Shown: piece after piece, positions 32,899 through 41,351 of the stretch
How the letters are laid out: each line of letters opens with the position of its first letter
Position numbering within the stretch: the stretch's first letter is position 1
DNA from: an uncultured Bacteroidales bacterium
GTDB taxonomy: Bacteria > Bacteroidota > Bacteroidia > Bacteroidales > UBA932
Assembly (NCBI GenBank): GCA_905233275.1
Contig: CAJODR010000007.1
Coordinates: 1-64,000 of the forward strand
Length of the DNA stretch: 64,000 bases
Reading direction: 5' to 3'
Program-made: the position numbers and the translations under genes
Notes under the pieces: model-generated
Databases searched by the model: none
What the model was told of the DNA's origin: nothing
What the model saw: the letters and a program-made list of their open reading frames with translations, nothing else

Positions 32899-33935
32899 AC
32901 GGCAAGTGCTTTGATGACAGCTTCTTCCACGTATGCCGCGGCATCGGCCGGAGTGGGGATGTCGGCAGGGTACCAAAGCTTGCCGCCCGCTGCATTTTCG
33001 TGTCCTCCGCCGTGGAAGGCCTCCTTTGCGAGAGCATTGGCCGACGTGCCTTTTTTGGAGCGGACGGAGACGCGGAAATGGCCTTCTTTGGTCTCCTTGA
33101 GGAATACCGAAAGCCGGATGTGGGACACGCTGAGAGGGATATTGACGAATCCCTCCGTGTCGCCTTCCTTGAGGTCGAAGCGGTCCTGCTCCTCAAGCGT
33201 CAGGATCATGTATGCGCCGCCTCCGTGGATGTAGGTGAATTTTTCCGACAGCAGATGGCCGAGGGCCTTGAGCCTGGAGAGCCGGTATGAATTGAATACC
33301 GCATCGACGATGAAATCCCGGTCCACTCCCTGGCGGAGAAGGTCGGATGCCATCGCGAGGGTGGAAGGGAATACCGAGTTGGCAAAATTGTTGGTGTCCG
33401 TGGTCATGCCGATCATCAGCGCCGTGGCGGTGGCCAGGGGAAGGTCGGCGCCGGGGTTGATAGCGGTGAGAATCTGGTAAAGCAGCTCCGAGGCCGAAGA
33501 GATCTCCGTCTCGGAGAATACGAGATCGAAGCTGTCCCGGTCCGGACCTATGTGATGGTCGATGAGGATCTTGGGAGCGGTTGAGGCTTCGAGCGGCTCG
33601 CGAAGGCTTTCCGTGCGGAAAAAGCCGTTGCAGTCGACGCAGAATACGAGGTCCGAGGAGGCTGTCCATTCGTGGATCGCCTCATCATCGGTGCCTGCTG
33701 TCAGGATGATGTCCCTGACACCGCGGATGACGAACGAAAGGGTTATCGGGGCCGGATCTGGAAGGAGGATTCTGACCTGCAGGTCGCTGCGCCGGGCCAT
33801 GAGGAAAGTTGCCAGGCCGGTGGCCGCACCGAGGGCGTCACCGTCCGGATGCGTGTGGACGGCGACCGAAACGCGGGTCGCGGTGTTGATGTGGCCTATG
33901 AGCGATCGGAGGTTGCTGCCTTGCAAACTTGCCAT
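32895..33935 (-). CDS. DHH/DHHA1-family phosphoesterase (NrnA-like)
   Basis: A 346-residue cytoplasmic phosphoesterase of the NrnA type, which degrades short oligoribonucleotides, pApA-like dinucleotides or pAp. Motifs: AVHTHPDGDALGAA near the N-terminus, FCVDCNGF, the name-giving IDHHIGPD, and in the C-terminal DHHA1 domain KEAFHGGGHENAAGG. Length fits the family (about 320-350). It is the first gene of the minus-strand operon reaching to 27915, with a good promoter box 22 bp upstream of its start, and it overlaps the FKBP gene by ATGA. Confidence 0.92.
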   Translation of the reverse strand: MASLQGSNLRSLIGHINTATRVSVAVHTHPDGDALGAATGLATFLMARRSDLQVRILLPDPAPITLSFVIRGVRDIILTAGTDDEAIHEWTASSDLVFCVDCNGFFRTESLREPLEASTAPKILIDHHIGPDRDSFDLVFSETEISSASELLYQILTAINPGADLPLATATALMIGMTTDTNNFANSVFPSTLAMASDLLRQGVDRDFIVDAVFNSYRLSRLKALGHLLSEKFTYIHGGGAYMILTLEEQDRFDLKEGDTEGFVNIPLSVSHIRLSVFLKETKEGHFRVSVRSKKGTSANALAKEAFHGGGHENAAGGKLWYPADIPTPADAAAYVEEAVIKALAV

Positions 33936-33957
33936 CTTACTGTGTAAAAACTGCTCG

Positions 33958-33965
33958 CAAATTTA
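33958..33965 (-). promoter_or_regulatory. -7 box of the nrnA-like operon
   Basis: Reads TAAATTTG on the minus strand, a perfect TAnnTTTG, 22 bp upstream of the start at 33935. It shares the 103-bp intergenic space with a divergent promoter for the 34039 gene. Confidence 0.55.
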
Positions 33966-33974
33966 CAAAATATA

Positions 33975-34005
33975 TTGCATTTGATAAATCATTTTTATAA
34001 CTTTG
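33975..34005 (+). promoter_or_regulatory. Promoter of the 34039 gene
   Basis: A -7 box TAACTTTG at 33998-34005 with TTG at 33975-33977, 20 bp upstream. This is a full match to the Bacteroidota layout. The leader to ATG 34039 is about 28 nt and A-rich. Confidence 0.65.
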
Positions 34006-34038
34006 TCGGAGTTTACTGAAATATAAAACACTAAAATA

Positions 34039-35037
34039 ATGAACAAAATTCTCAAAATCGTTCTCGAGGTCCTTCTCGCCGTAGCATGCGTATTTGCAAT
34101 CTATGCTATCTACAACAGTATGACCGCCCCCATCAAATTCAGAAATGAAAAAGAGGCACGCGAGCAGGTAGCCATCAAGAGGCTTCAGTCCCTCAAGATC
34201 CTGGAAGAAAGCTACAAGGAAAAATATCACCGCTTCCAGGCCGACCCCGACTCCGTCAAGATGTTCTTCAACGAAGACTTCCTCTATGTCGAGACCCGTT
34301 TCGGTACCATGGATGACTCGCTGACCAGCGTCATCACCACCCGCGAACGCACCGCCATCGAGAAAGACTTCGCCCGTCCCAACCACCCGTGCAACAAGAA
34401 CAACCTCCGCAAGGAAATCATGAAGGACAATCCCAAGATGCAGAAATCTGCAGCGGATTTCCTCCTCCTTCAGCGCTATGAGGACGAGATCAACATCGAG
34501 CTCGAAAAACGCTACGAAGCAGTTGTGGCCAAGAACATGCCCGCCATCGAGAAAGAGTTTGAAGCCGCATCTCCGGCCGTCCTCGAAAAGATCCGCAAGG
34601 AAATCATCGGCGACGATCCCGAGATGGATCCCGCTACTATCGACGACGCCCAGATCAAGGAGCGTTTCGTAAATGACAAGCTCAGCAAGATTGCTGACAC
34701 CCACATCGCATTCGTCATCAAGAAGGAGACCCCCGTCAAGGACGCTCTCATGGAGAAGCTCCTCGCTGAAGATCCCAACTTCGACATCGACTCAGTCATG
34801 GTCATCCCGTTCTCCGGTGGCGAACTTGTCAAGATGAGGGCCGAAAAGGTCACCGTCTCCAGCGTTCCCGACACGCCTGTGTTTGAGGCTAAGGTCCCCT
34901 ACAAGTCCCTCCTCAAGGACCTCGACCAGCAGGAGCTCGCCAACCTCCTCGACGAAAGGGCCAACCTCAACAAATACGGCGGTCTCATGCTCGGCGGTAT
35001 CGAAAACCCCAACAACAACGAAGGCAACTGGAAATAA
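34039..35037 (+). CDS. Hypothetical membrane-anchored protein with an internal repeat
   Basis: A 332-residue protein of unknown function. One transmembrane segment (about 5-25) is followed by a long charged, mostly helical region. Two similar stretches are visible: IEKDFARP...NNLRKEIMKDNPKM near 115-135 and IEKEFEAA...EKIRKEIIGDDPEM near 174-198, which suggests an internal duplication. A C-terminal beta-rich part (VMVIPFSGGELVKMRAEKV) and an Asn-rich tail (ENPNNNEG) follow. No named domain is recognised. It has a good promoter and its own terminator, and codon use is strongly C-ending, so it is probably well expressed. An N-in anchor with most of the protein in the periplasm is likely. Confidence 0.7.
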   Translation: MNKILKIVLEVLLAVACVFAIYAIYNSMTAPIKFRNEKEAREQVAIKRLQSLKILEESYKEKYHRFQADPDSVKMFFNEDFLYVETRFGTMDDSLTSVITTRERTAIEKDFARPNHPCNKNNLRKEIMKDNPKMQKSAADFLLLQRYEDEINIELEKRYEAVVAKNMPAIEKEFEAASPAVLEKIRKEIIGDDPEMDPATIDDAQIKERFVNDKLSKIADTHIAFVIKKETPVKDALMEKLLAEDPNFDIDSVMVIPFSGGELVKMRAEKVTVSSVPDTPVFEAKVPYKSLLKDLDQQELANLLDERANLNKYGGLMLGGIENPNNNEGNWK

Positions 35038-35056
35038 TCCCGAATACACACATTGG

Positions 35057-35094
35057 AATATCCATTCAGGTCCGCTTGAATGGATATTCTTTGT
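35057..35094 (+). terminator. Rho-independent terminator after the 34039 gene
   Basis: A perfect 12-bp stem, AATATCCATTCA with TGAATGGATATT, loop GGTCCGCT, followed by CTTTGTTT. It begins 20 bp after the stop codon. The T-run is interrupted, so termination may be partial. Confidence 0.75.
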
Positions 35095-35106
35095 TTAAAA
35101 GACAGC

Positions 35107-35637
35107 ATGAGAATCATTGGCGGTAAACTGAAAGGCAAGACTATCCTGCCTCCACCCGGGTACAAGGCGCGTCCGACGACGGACTTCGCCAGGGAGGGGC
35201 TCTTCAACATTCTCGGAGGAGAATACGAATTCGAGGGCCTCAGGGTCCTTGACCTTTTCGGCGGCACAGGCGCGGTCGCGTTTGAATTTGCCTCCAGAGG
35301 CGCCTCTGTGGTGTACAGCGTCGAGATGGCAAGGGAAAACGCCTCGTTCATCAAACGGGAGGCAGAGAGGCTCGGACTCGGCAATGTCGTGATGGTGAGG
35401 GCCAACGTGTTTGACTTCATTCCGCTCTGCCGGGAGAAGTTCGATATCATATTCGCCGACCCGCCGTATGCGCTGGAAGGCGTTGAGACCCTGCCGGACC
35501 GGATTTTTGAGAAAGAACTCCTCTTCCCGGAGCGGACGCTCATACTGGAACATTCAGGGGAGCATGACTTCTCGGCCCACCCGCGCTTTGTCAAGATGCG
35601 TCGTTACGGGGCGGTTCATTTCTCTTTCTTCGAATGA
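35107..35637 (+). CDS. rsmD: 16S rRNA (guanine966-N2)-methyltransferase
   Basis: A 176-residue SAM-dependent methyltransferase of the RsmD type, acting on 16S rRNA in the small subunit. It opens with the family start MRIIGGKLKGKTILPPP, followed by RPTTDFAREGLFNIL, VLDLFGGTGAVAFE (SAM-binding motif I) and FADPPYAL (catalytic motif IV, DPPY). ATG 35107 is chosen over 35080 because the family start lies exactly there. Located just after a terminator. No separate promoter box is clear. Confidence 0.93.
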   Translation: MRIIGGKLKGKTILPPPGYKARPTTDFAREGLFNILGGEYEFEGLRVLDLFGGTGAVAFEFASRGASVVYSVEMARENASFIKREAERLGLGNVVMVRANVFDFIPLCREKFDIIFADPPYALEGVETLPDRIFEKELLFPERTLILEHSGEHDFSAHPRFVKMRRYGAVHFSFFE

Positions 35638-35658
35638 GTAACGTATCATTTTATTTAT

Positions 35659-35666
35659 TATATTTG
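35659..35666 (+). promoter_or_regulatory. -7 box of the HerA-like/cstA unit
   Basis: A perfect TATATTTG, 22 bp before ATG 35689, in the short gap after rsmD. Confidence 0.55.
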
Positions 35667-35688
35667 TAAGAATAATAATTGACTCTAT

Positions 35689-37308
35689 ATGCTTGACAAG
35701 GAAAGAGGGCTCTATATCGCCCACAGCCAGAAAGGTCCCATATCGATTGAAGGCAAGATGGCGTGCCGCCACGGCCTTGTAGCCGGTGCTACGGGTACCG
35801 GCAAGACAGTGACTCTGCAGGTGCTCGCGGAGACATTCTGCCAGGCAGGAGTGCCCTGCTTCATGGCGGATATGAAGGGCGACGTGTCCGGTATCAGCCA
35901 GCCCGGCCGCCTCTCCGGCTTCATCGAGAAGCGTCTGCCGGAATTCGGCATCGAAAATCCCGCATTCGTCGGCTGTCCGACCCGCTTTTTCGACGTCTAC
36001 GGCGAGCAGGGACACCCGATGCGCACTACAGTATCCGAAATGGGTCCGGATCTCCTCGGCAGGCTTCTGGAGCTAAATGAGACGCAGTGCGGCGTCCTCA
36101 ATATCGTTTTCCGGATCGCGGACGACCGTGGGCTCCTCCTCGACGACCTCAAGGACCTCCGCGCCATGCTGGACTATGTGGCCAAAAACGCCAGCCAGTT
36201 CACCACGAAATACGGTACGGTTTCCGCCGCTTCCGTCGGCGCGATCCAGAGAGCGCTCCTCTCCCTTGAAAACCAGGGCGCCGAAAAGTTCTTCGGCAAG
36301 CCCGAATTCGACATTTACGACCTCATCCAGACCGAGGGCGGCAAGGGCGTGATGAATGTCCTCGCGGCCGACAGACTCATGCTGCAGCCAAAGCTGTATT
36401 CGACCTTCCTCCTCTGGCTGCTATCCGAGCTTTATTCGACCCTTCCCGAGGTGGGGGAGACCGAGCTTCCCAAGCTCGTGTTCTTCTTCGACGAGGCCCA
36501 CACCCTGTTCGAGGACACTTCCAAAGCCCTCGTCTCCAAAATTGAGCAGGTCATCCGCCTCATCCGTTCCAAGGGCGTCGGCATCTACTTCGTCACCCAG
36601 TCCCCGACCGATATTCCGGAGAATATCCTCGGCCAGCTCGGCAATAGGGTACAGCACGCACTCCGCGCTTATACCCCCAAGGACCAGAAGGCCGTCAAAG
36701 TCGCCGCGGACACGTTCAGGACCAATCCCGAATTCGACACCTTCGAGGCCGTCACCACCCTTGAGACCGGCGAGGCTCTCGTCTCCGTTCTCGACCCCAA
36801 AGGCGCTCCGACTGTCGTCGAAAGGGCAAAGATTCTCTTCCCCCTCAGCCAGATAGGCGCCATCACCGAGGGCCAGAGACTTGACATCGTCAAAGGCTCC
36901 CGCATCTACGGCAAGTATGATACTCCCGTGGACCGCGAGAGCGCATTCGAAGTCTTGATTGCTGAGAGCGAAAAAGCTGCCGCCGCCGCAGAAGAGGCCC
37001 GCACCGCCGCCGAGAACGAAAAAGCCCAGGCCAAAGCCGCCAAAGAGGCAGAAAAAGCGGCAAAGGACAAAGAGAAAGCCGCCAAGGCCAAGAAGAAAAA
37101 CCCTTCCAAAGTCAAGAAGGTCCTCAAAGCTGTCCTCACTGCTGTCATTGGCGTCTTCGCCACCCTCATAGGCAACAAGGTCACCGAAAAGGTCACCGGC
37201 AAAAAGACCAAATCCAAGACTTCCACCAAGGAAAAAGTCATCAAGAACGCTACGACTGCCGCGACGCGCACCATCACGCGCGACATCCTCGGCAACCTGA
37301 TCAAATAA
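35689..37308 (+). CDS. HerA-like ATPase of the DUF853/YjgR family
   Basis: A 539-residue P-loop ATPase related to HerA/FtsK helicases. Walker A is GATGTGKTVTLQ (about 33-44) and Walker B is LVFFFDEAHTLFED; MADMKGDVSGI, FVTQSPTDIP and the family GNRVQHALRAYTPKDQKAV block confirm the DUF853 family. Residues about 430-480 are an Ala/Glu/Lys-rich coiled coil, followed by a short hydrophobic stretch (VLTAVIGVFATLIGN) and a Lys/Thr-rich end. Cellular role is unknown; a membrane or DNA-linked motor is possible. It lies 3 bp before cstA. Confidence 0.88.
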   Translation: MLDKERGLYIAHSQKGPISIEGKMACRHGLVAGATGTGKTVTLQVLAETFCQAGVPCFMADMKGDVSGISQPGRLSGFIEKRLPEFGIENPAFVGCPTRFFDVYGEQGHPMRTTVSEMGPDLLGRLLELNETQCGVLNIVFRIADDRGLLLDDLKDLRAMLDYVAKNASQFTTKYGTVSAASVGAIQRALLSLENQGAEKFFGKPEFDIYDLIQTEGGKGVMNVLAADRLMLQPKLYSTFLLWLLSELYSTLPEVGETELPKLVFFFDEAHTLFEDTSKALVSKIEQVIRLIRSKGVGIYFVTQSPTDIPENILGQLGNRVQHALRAYTPKDQKAVKVAADTFRTNPEFDTFEAVTTLETGEALVSVLDPKGAPTVVERAKILFPLSQIGAITEGQRLDIVKGSRIYGKYDTPVDRESAFEVLIAESEKAAAAAEEARTAAENEKAQAKAAKEAEKAAKDKEKAAKAKKKNPSKVKKVLKAVLTAVIGVFATLIGNKVTEKVTGKKTKSKTSTKEKVIKNATTAATRTITRDILGNLIK

Positions 37309-37311
37309 AGT

Positions 37312-38832
37312 ATGTACACCTTTTTAATAAGTGTTGCAGCCCTTGTTGTCGGGTACCTTCTCTACGGCGCATTCGTAGACAGGGTGTTCGGCCCTGATTC
37401 CACGAGGAAGACGCCGGCAGTCGAGAAGGCCGACGGCGTAGATTTCGTCCCGATGCCTACGTGGAAGGTATTCATGATTCAGTTCCTTAACATTGCTGGC
37501 ACTGGTCCCATCTTCGGGGCCATCATGGGTGCGATGTTCGGCCCCTCGGCCTTCCTCTGGATTGTGTTCGGCTGCATATTCGCAGGCGCAGTCCATGATT
37601 ATTTCACGGGAATGCTCTCGATCCGCCACGGCGGCGCCGCGCTTCCGGAAATAGTCGGCCACTACCTCGGCAAGGGCACCAAGACCGTGATGCTCTGCTT
37701 CTCGGTCCTGCTGATGTTGCTTGTGGGCGCGGTATTCGTCTACAGCCCGGCGGTCATTCTCGGTCCGATGGTCGACCTCTCATTCGGCGCCGGAGGCAGT
37801 ACTTCCATGATGATATGGGTGTTCATCATCCTGGCTTATTACGTTGTTGCGACGCTGCTGCCGGTCGATAAGATTATCGGAAAGATATATCCAGTATTCG
37901 CCGTGGCGCTGCTTTTCATGGCGGTGGCGCTTTGCTTCTGCCTGCTGCGCAGCGATACTGCGGCCGTTCCCGAGCTTTGGGATGGACTGGCCAATCGTAA
38001 GGGGCCGGGAGCACCGATATTCCCTTGCCTGTTCATCACAATCGCCTGCGGCGCAATCAGCGGCTTCCATGCCACCCAGAGCCCGCTCATGGCCCGCTGC
38101 CTCAAGGATGAGAAGCTCGGCCGGCCCGTATTCTACGGTGCCATGATTACCGAGGGACTCGTCGCCCTGATCTGGGCTGCAGTGGCCTCCTGGGTATTCT
38201 GGGGCGGCGGCAAGGAGCTCATTCTAGGAGCCGGATTCTCCGTTGACGGAGGTGCTCCCGCCGTGGTTACCGCAGTGTCCAAGTACTGGCTGGGCATATT
38301 CGGCGGCATCCTCGCTATTCTCGGCGTCGTGGCTGCTCCGATCACGAGCGGTGACACGGCATTCCGCAGCGCACGACTGATCATCGCCGACTTCCTGAAG
38401 CTCGACCAGAAGCCGGTGCGCAACCGTCTGGTAATCAGCGTTCCGCTATTCGCACTCAGCGGCCTCCTGCTTTGGTACAATATCGCCGATCCAAAGGGCT
38501 TTGACCGCATCTGGGGCTACTTCGGCTGGGCCAACCAGACCCTGGCCGTATTCTCCCTCTGGACAGTCACATCCTATCTTGTCAAGAAGAAACGGGGATT
38601 CTATTACCTTATCACACTGATTCCCGCCATCTTCATGACATCGGTCACATTCACCTACTTCTGCATAGAGAAGATAGGCTTCAACCTCATCCTCGGGCCG
38701 CTCGGACACCCTATCCCAGCGTCCTGGAATCTCGCTATCGGGGGCGTGACGGCTGTCGTCTCCCTCGTCCTGTTCATTCTCCTTTCGAGGAAAGCTTTCA
38801 GAAATCGCAATCTTTCATGTAATCCCGCATGA
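37312..38832 (+). CDS. cstA: Carbon-starvation family transporter
   Basis: A 506-residue inner-membrane protein of the CstA family, which in enterobacteria takes up pyruvate or peptides during starvation. About 13-15 hydrophobic segments are visible. Family blocks are FLNIAGTGPIFGAIMGAMFGPSAFLWIV, VHDYFTGMLSIRHGG, CGAISGFHATQSPLMARC and APITSGDTAFRSARLI. It is shorter than E. coli CstA (about 700) but matches the common shorter Bacteroidota and Firmicutes members. It directly precedes the surface amylase gene, with the stop overlapping an in-frame ATG at 38829, so starch breakdown and this transporter may share a message. Confidence 0.93.
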   Translation: MYTFLISVAALVVGYLLYGAFVDRVFGPDSTRKTPAVEKADGVDFVPMPTWKVFMIQFLNIAGTGPIFGAIMGAMFGPSAFLWIVFGCIFAGAVHDYFTGMLSIRHGGAALPEIVGHYLGKGTKTVMLCFSVLLMLLVGAVFVYSPAVILGPMVDLSFGAGGSTSMMIWVFIILAYYVVATLLPVDKIIGKIYPVFAVALLFMAVALCFCLLRSDTAAVPELWDGLANRKGPGAPIFPCLFITIACGAISGFHATQSPLMARCLKDEKLGRPVFYGAMITEGLVALIWAAVASWVFWGGGKELILGAGFSVDGGAPAVVTAVSKYWLGIFGGILAILGVVAAPITSGDTAFRSARLIIADFLKLDQKPVRNRLVISVPLFALSGLLLWYNIADPKGFDRIWGYFGWANQTLAVFSLWTVTSYLVKKKRGFYYLITLIPAIFMTSVTFTYFCIEKIGFNLILGPLGHPIPASWNLAIGGVTAVVSLVLFILLSRKAFRNRNLSCNPA

Positions 38833-38834
38833 TT

Positions 38835-41348
38835 ATGAAAAGACAGTTTTTAACCAGTTTCATGGCGGCACTGATGCTTGCCACCATGTCATTCAGCGTA
38901 GTCTCCTGCGTCAATGATGTCCAACCCATTATCAAGGAAGACGACAACAACCCCGACGACACTCCGGACACTCCGGACAACCCGGACGACAAGCCCGTCA
39001 CCGGTGACAACGCCGAAATAATGGCCCTTTTCAAGGAAGAGAGCCCATGGACCATAATCGGCACCTTGTCCGGCTCCAGCTGGAACAAGGATTTCTCAAT
39101 GAAGTCCTACGAGTACTGGAGCGCTGCATTCAGCGTCACGATCAAGTCTACGGAAGAATTCAAGTTCCGCGAAAACAAGGATTGGGGCAACAACCTCGGA
39201 GCCGGTCCCGCCGATTCCAAGACTACTGTCAAGGAAGGTGAGAAAGTCACCCTCGTATCATCGGGAGGCAATATCCAGATAGCAGACGGTACTTACGATA
39301 TCTATATTGCACCGCTCAACCAGATTGCCTACTTCCTGAAGGCGGGGACCAAATTTACCCACCTCGCCGAAGGTAAGCCTGAGATAGGAGGCAATCTCCA
39401 GGGCTCCTACGACCCCAACCTGGCTCCGTCCAAAAAGCTCTCCGGGATTACGTATCAGATAAATGTGTATTCATTCGCCGACAGTGACGGCGACGGCTGG
39501 GGCGACTTCCAGGGCATCATCGACCACCTCGATTATCTCGACGGCATAGGCGCGACCGCCCTCTGGCTGTCCCCGATACATCCGGCCATGTCCTACCACG
39601 GCTACGACGTCACCGATTACAATGCCGTCAATCCCAAATTCGGCGGTAAAGGTGCCACGTCGGCCCAGGCTGAGGCCAAACTGAAAGAGCTCATCGACAA
39701 GGCTGCTGAGAAGAATATCGGCATCTACCTCGACTACGTTCTCAACCATTCCGGCAAGGATCACCCCTACTTCATCGATGCCTGCAAGAGCTCTTCGAGC
39801 GAATGGAGGGAGGCCTTCCTGTTCTCGAGCGACCCGTCCGCTGACATCAAGGCCGGCAAATTCGCCATGATCCCGAAGAACGGATATGATTCCGGACAAT
39901 GGTTCCAGACACCATACAGCAGCGTACCGCTCGGCTACAACGGCCTTCTTCACTTCGAGCTTGACGTTACCACCAAATCCTCTCCCAAACTGACCGTAAC
40001 CACGGCTACAGGCACTGCAGACAAGGACAATGCTGACACCTCGGTCAGCTGGTTCATCTACAACAACAACGCCCACCGTATGTACGAGAAGTCCAGCAAT
40101 GTCTACGAGATCACTCTCGAAGTCAACAACGACTGGGGCGTTCTCGTCAAGGACCACGCCACCGAATGGGGCGACCACAAATGGGGCGCCAAGGCCGGAG
40201 ACCAGTACGTCACTTTCGGCAAGGCCAAGACTCTCGTCAAGGGAGATGCCGCCCAGAACATCACCTTCGGCAAGCCCGAAATGTACCACAGCCACATGTG
40301 GACCGACTGGTTTGCCGACTGGAACTACGGTGCAGCTTCTTCCGCCAAGAATTCCAAGGCATTCAAATACCTCGCTGCCTCTGCCGACAAGTGGATCGGG
40401 ATGGGTATCAAGGGACTTCGTCTCGACGCCGTCAAGCACATTTACTGGGAAGGCTACAACGATGATAATCCTACCTTCCTCGCCCAGTGGTACGATCACT
40501 GCAACACCGCCTACAAGAATGCCGGCGGCCAGGGCGACTTCTACATGGTCGGCGAAATGTTTGACAGTTATGACAAGGCTGCACCTTATTACAAGGGCCT
40601 TCCTTCGCTCTTCGGATTCAGCTTCTACTGGACCCTCCGCGATGCCATCAAAGGCGGCAACGGAAAGAACTTCGCTTCCTCCGTCAAGAGCTATTCCGAC
40701 AGGTATGCCACCAACTATGCAAGCCGCAAGTATACACATTCCAGCGGCTACTACGATGCCATCAAGCTAACCAACCACGACGAGGACCGCGCCGCCAGCG
40801 ATTTCGGCAACAAGGACGCCATGAAGCGCCTCGCCGGAGCAGTGCTTCTTACTTCGCCGGGCAAACCGTTCATCTATCAGGGTGAAGAGCTCGGCTACTG
40901 GGGCACCAAGGGCAGTGGAGACGAATACGTCCGCACCCCGATTCTCTGGACCAAGGGCGGCAAGTACCCGACGACCGCTCTCGGCGGCAAAGTCTCCAAG
41001 TCCATGCTCACCGATGACATTTCGGTCGAGGCCCAGCTGGAGACAGATAAGTCCCTCCTGGCCCTGTACCGCCACTTCGCATACGCCCGCAACACCAATG
41101 CGGCTCTTGCAAACGGTACCATCGAGCCGACGGATTCCGGCAACAATGCCGTAGCAGCATGGTACATGCATTCGACTTCTCCCAAGAAGGATGTCCTCGT
41201 GCTTCACAACTTCTCCGATTCGGAGGTCACCGTTACCCGTGCTTCCGACAATCTTAAGACCATCCTCGTCGGCAACGGCGACGTTACCGTCAGTGGTACT
41301 TCCGTCAAGATGCCCGCATACAGCTCAATAGTATTCGCCCTCAACTAG
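38835..41348 (+). CDS. Surface alpha-amylase lipoprotein (GH13) with SusE/F-like and inserted modules
   Basis: An 837-residue lipoprotein (MKRQFLTSFMAALMLATMSF, Cys in VVSC) followed by an Asp/Pro linker. Residues about 55-165 look like a SusE/SusF starch-binding module (SPWTIIGTLSGSSWNKD, FKFRENKDWGNN). The GH13 domain starts near 200; it has DYVLNHSG, GLRLDAVKHI with nucleophile Asp531, MVGEMFD with acid/base Glu574 and LTNHDEDR with Asp649. Residues about 379-480 are an insertion in the catalytic domain with its own beta module, placed as CBM58 is in SusG. It should attack starch at the cell surface. ATG 38829 is an alternative start. Confidence 0.88.
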   Translation: MKRQFLTSFMAALMLATMSFSVVSCVNDVQPIIKEDDNNPDDTPDTPDNPDDKPVTGDNAEIMALFKEESPWTIIGTLSGSSWNKDFSMKSYEYWSAAFSVTIKSTEEFKFRENKDWGNNLGAGPADSKTTVKEGEKVTLVSSGGNIQIADGTYDIYIAPLNQIAYFLKAGTKFTHLAEGKPEIGGNLQGSYDPNLAPSKKLSGITYQINVYSFADSDGDGWGDFQGIIDHLDYLDGIGATALWLSPIHPAMSYHGYDVTDYNAVNPKFGGKGATSAQAEAKLKELIDKAAEKNIGIYLDYVLNHSGKDHPYFIDACKSSSSEWREAFLFSSDPSADIKAGKFAMIPKNGYDSGQWFQTPYSSVPLGYNGLLHFELDVTTKSSPKLTVTTATGTADKDNADTSVSWFIYNNNAHRMYEKSSNVYEITLEVNNDWGVLVKDHATEWGDHKWGAKAGDQYVTFGKAKTLVKGDAAQNITFGKPEMYHSHMWTDWFADWNYGAASSAKNSKAFKYLAASADKWIGMGIKGLRLDAVKHIYWEGYNDDNPTFLAQWYDHCNTAYKNAGGQGDFYMVGEMFDSYDKAAPYYKGLPSLFGFSFYWTLRDAIKGGNGKNFASSVKSYSDRYATNYASRKYTHSSGYYDAIKLTNHDEDRAASDFGNKDAMKRLAGAVLLTSPGKPFIYQGEELGYWGTKGSGDEYVRTPILWTKGGKYPTTALGGKVSKSMLTDDISVEAQLETDKSLLALYRHFAYARNTNAALANGTIEPTDSGNNAVAAWYMHSTSPKKDVLVLHNFSDSEVTVTRASDNLKTILVGNGDVTVSGTSVKMPAYSSIVFALN

Positions 41349-41351
41349 AGT

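Noticed and set aside
35659..35700. Possible small RNA in the rsmD-herA gap
   Set aside because: The gap is 51 bp, with only a -7 box and a short leader; no hairpin or terminator is seen.
39471..40739. 422-residue open frame on the minus strand inside the surface amylase gene
   Set aside because: It is the mirror of a strongly C-biased coding strand; the plus-strand frame has catalytic motifs and a signal peptide. The same applies to long antisense frames at 43000-44523, 22106-23356, 19913-20989 and 15728-16699.
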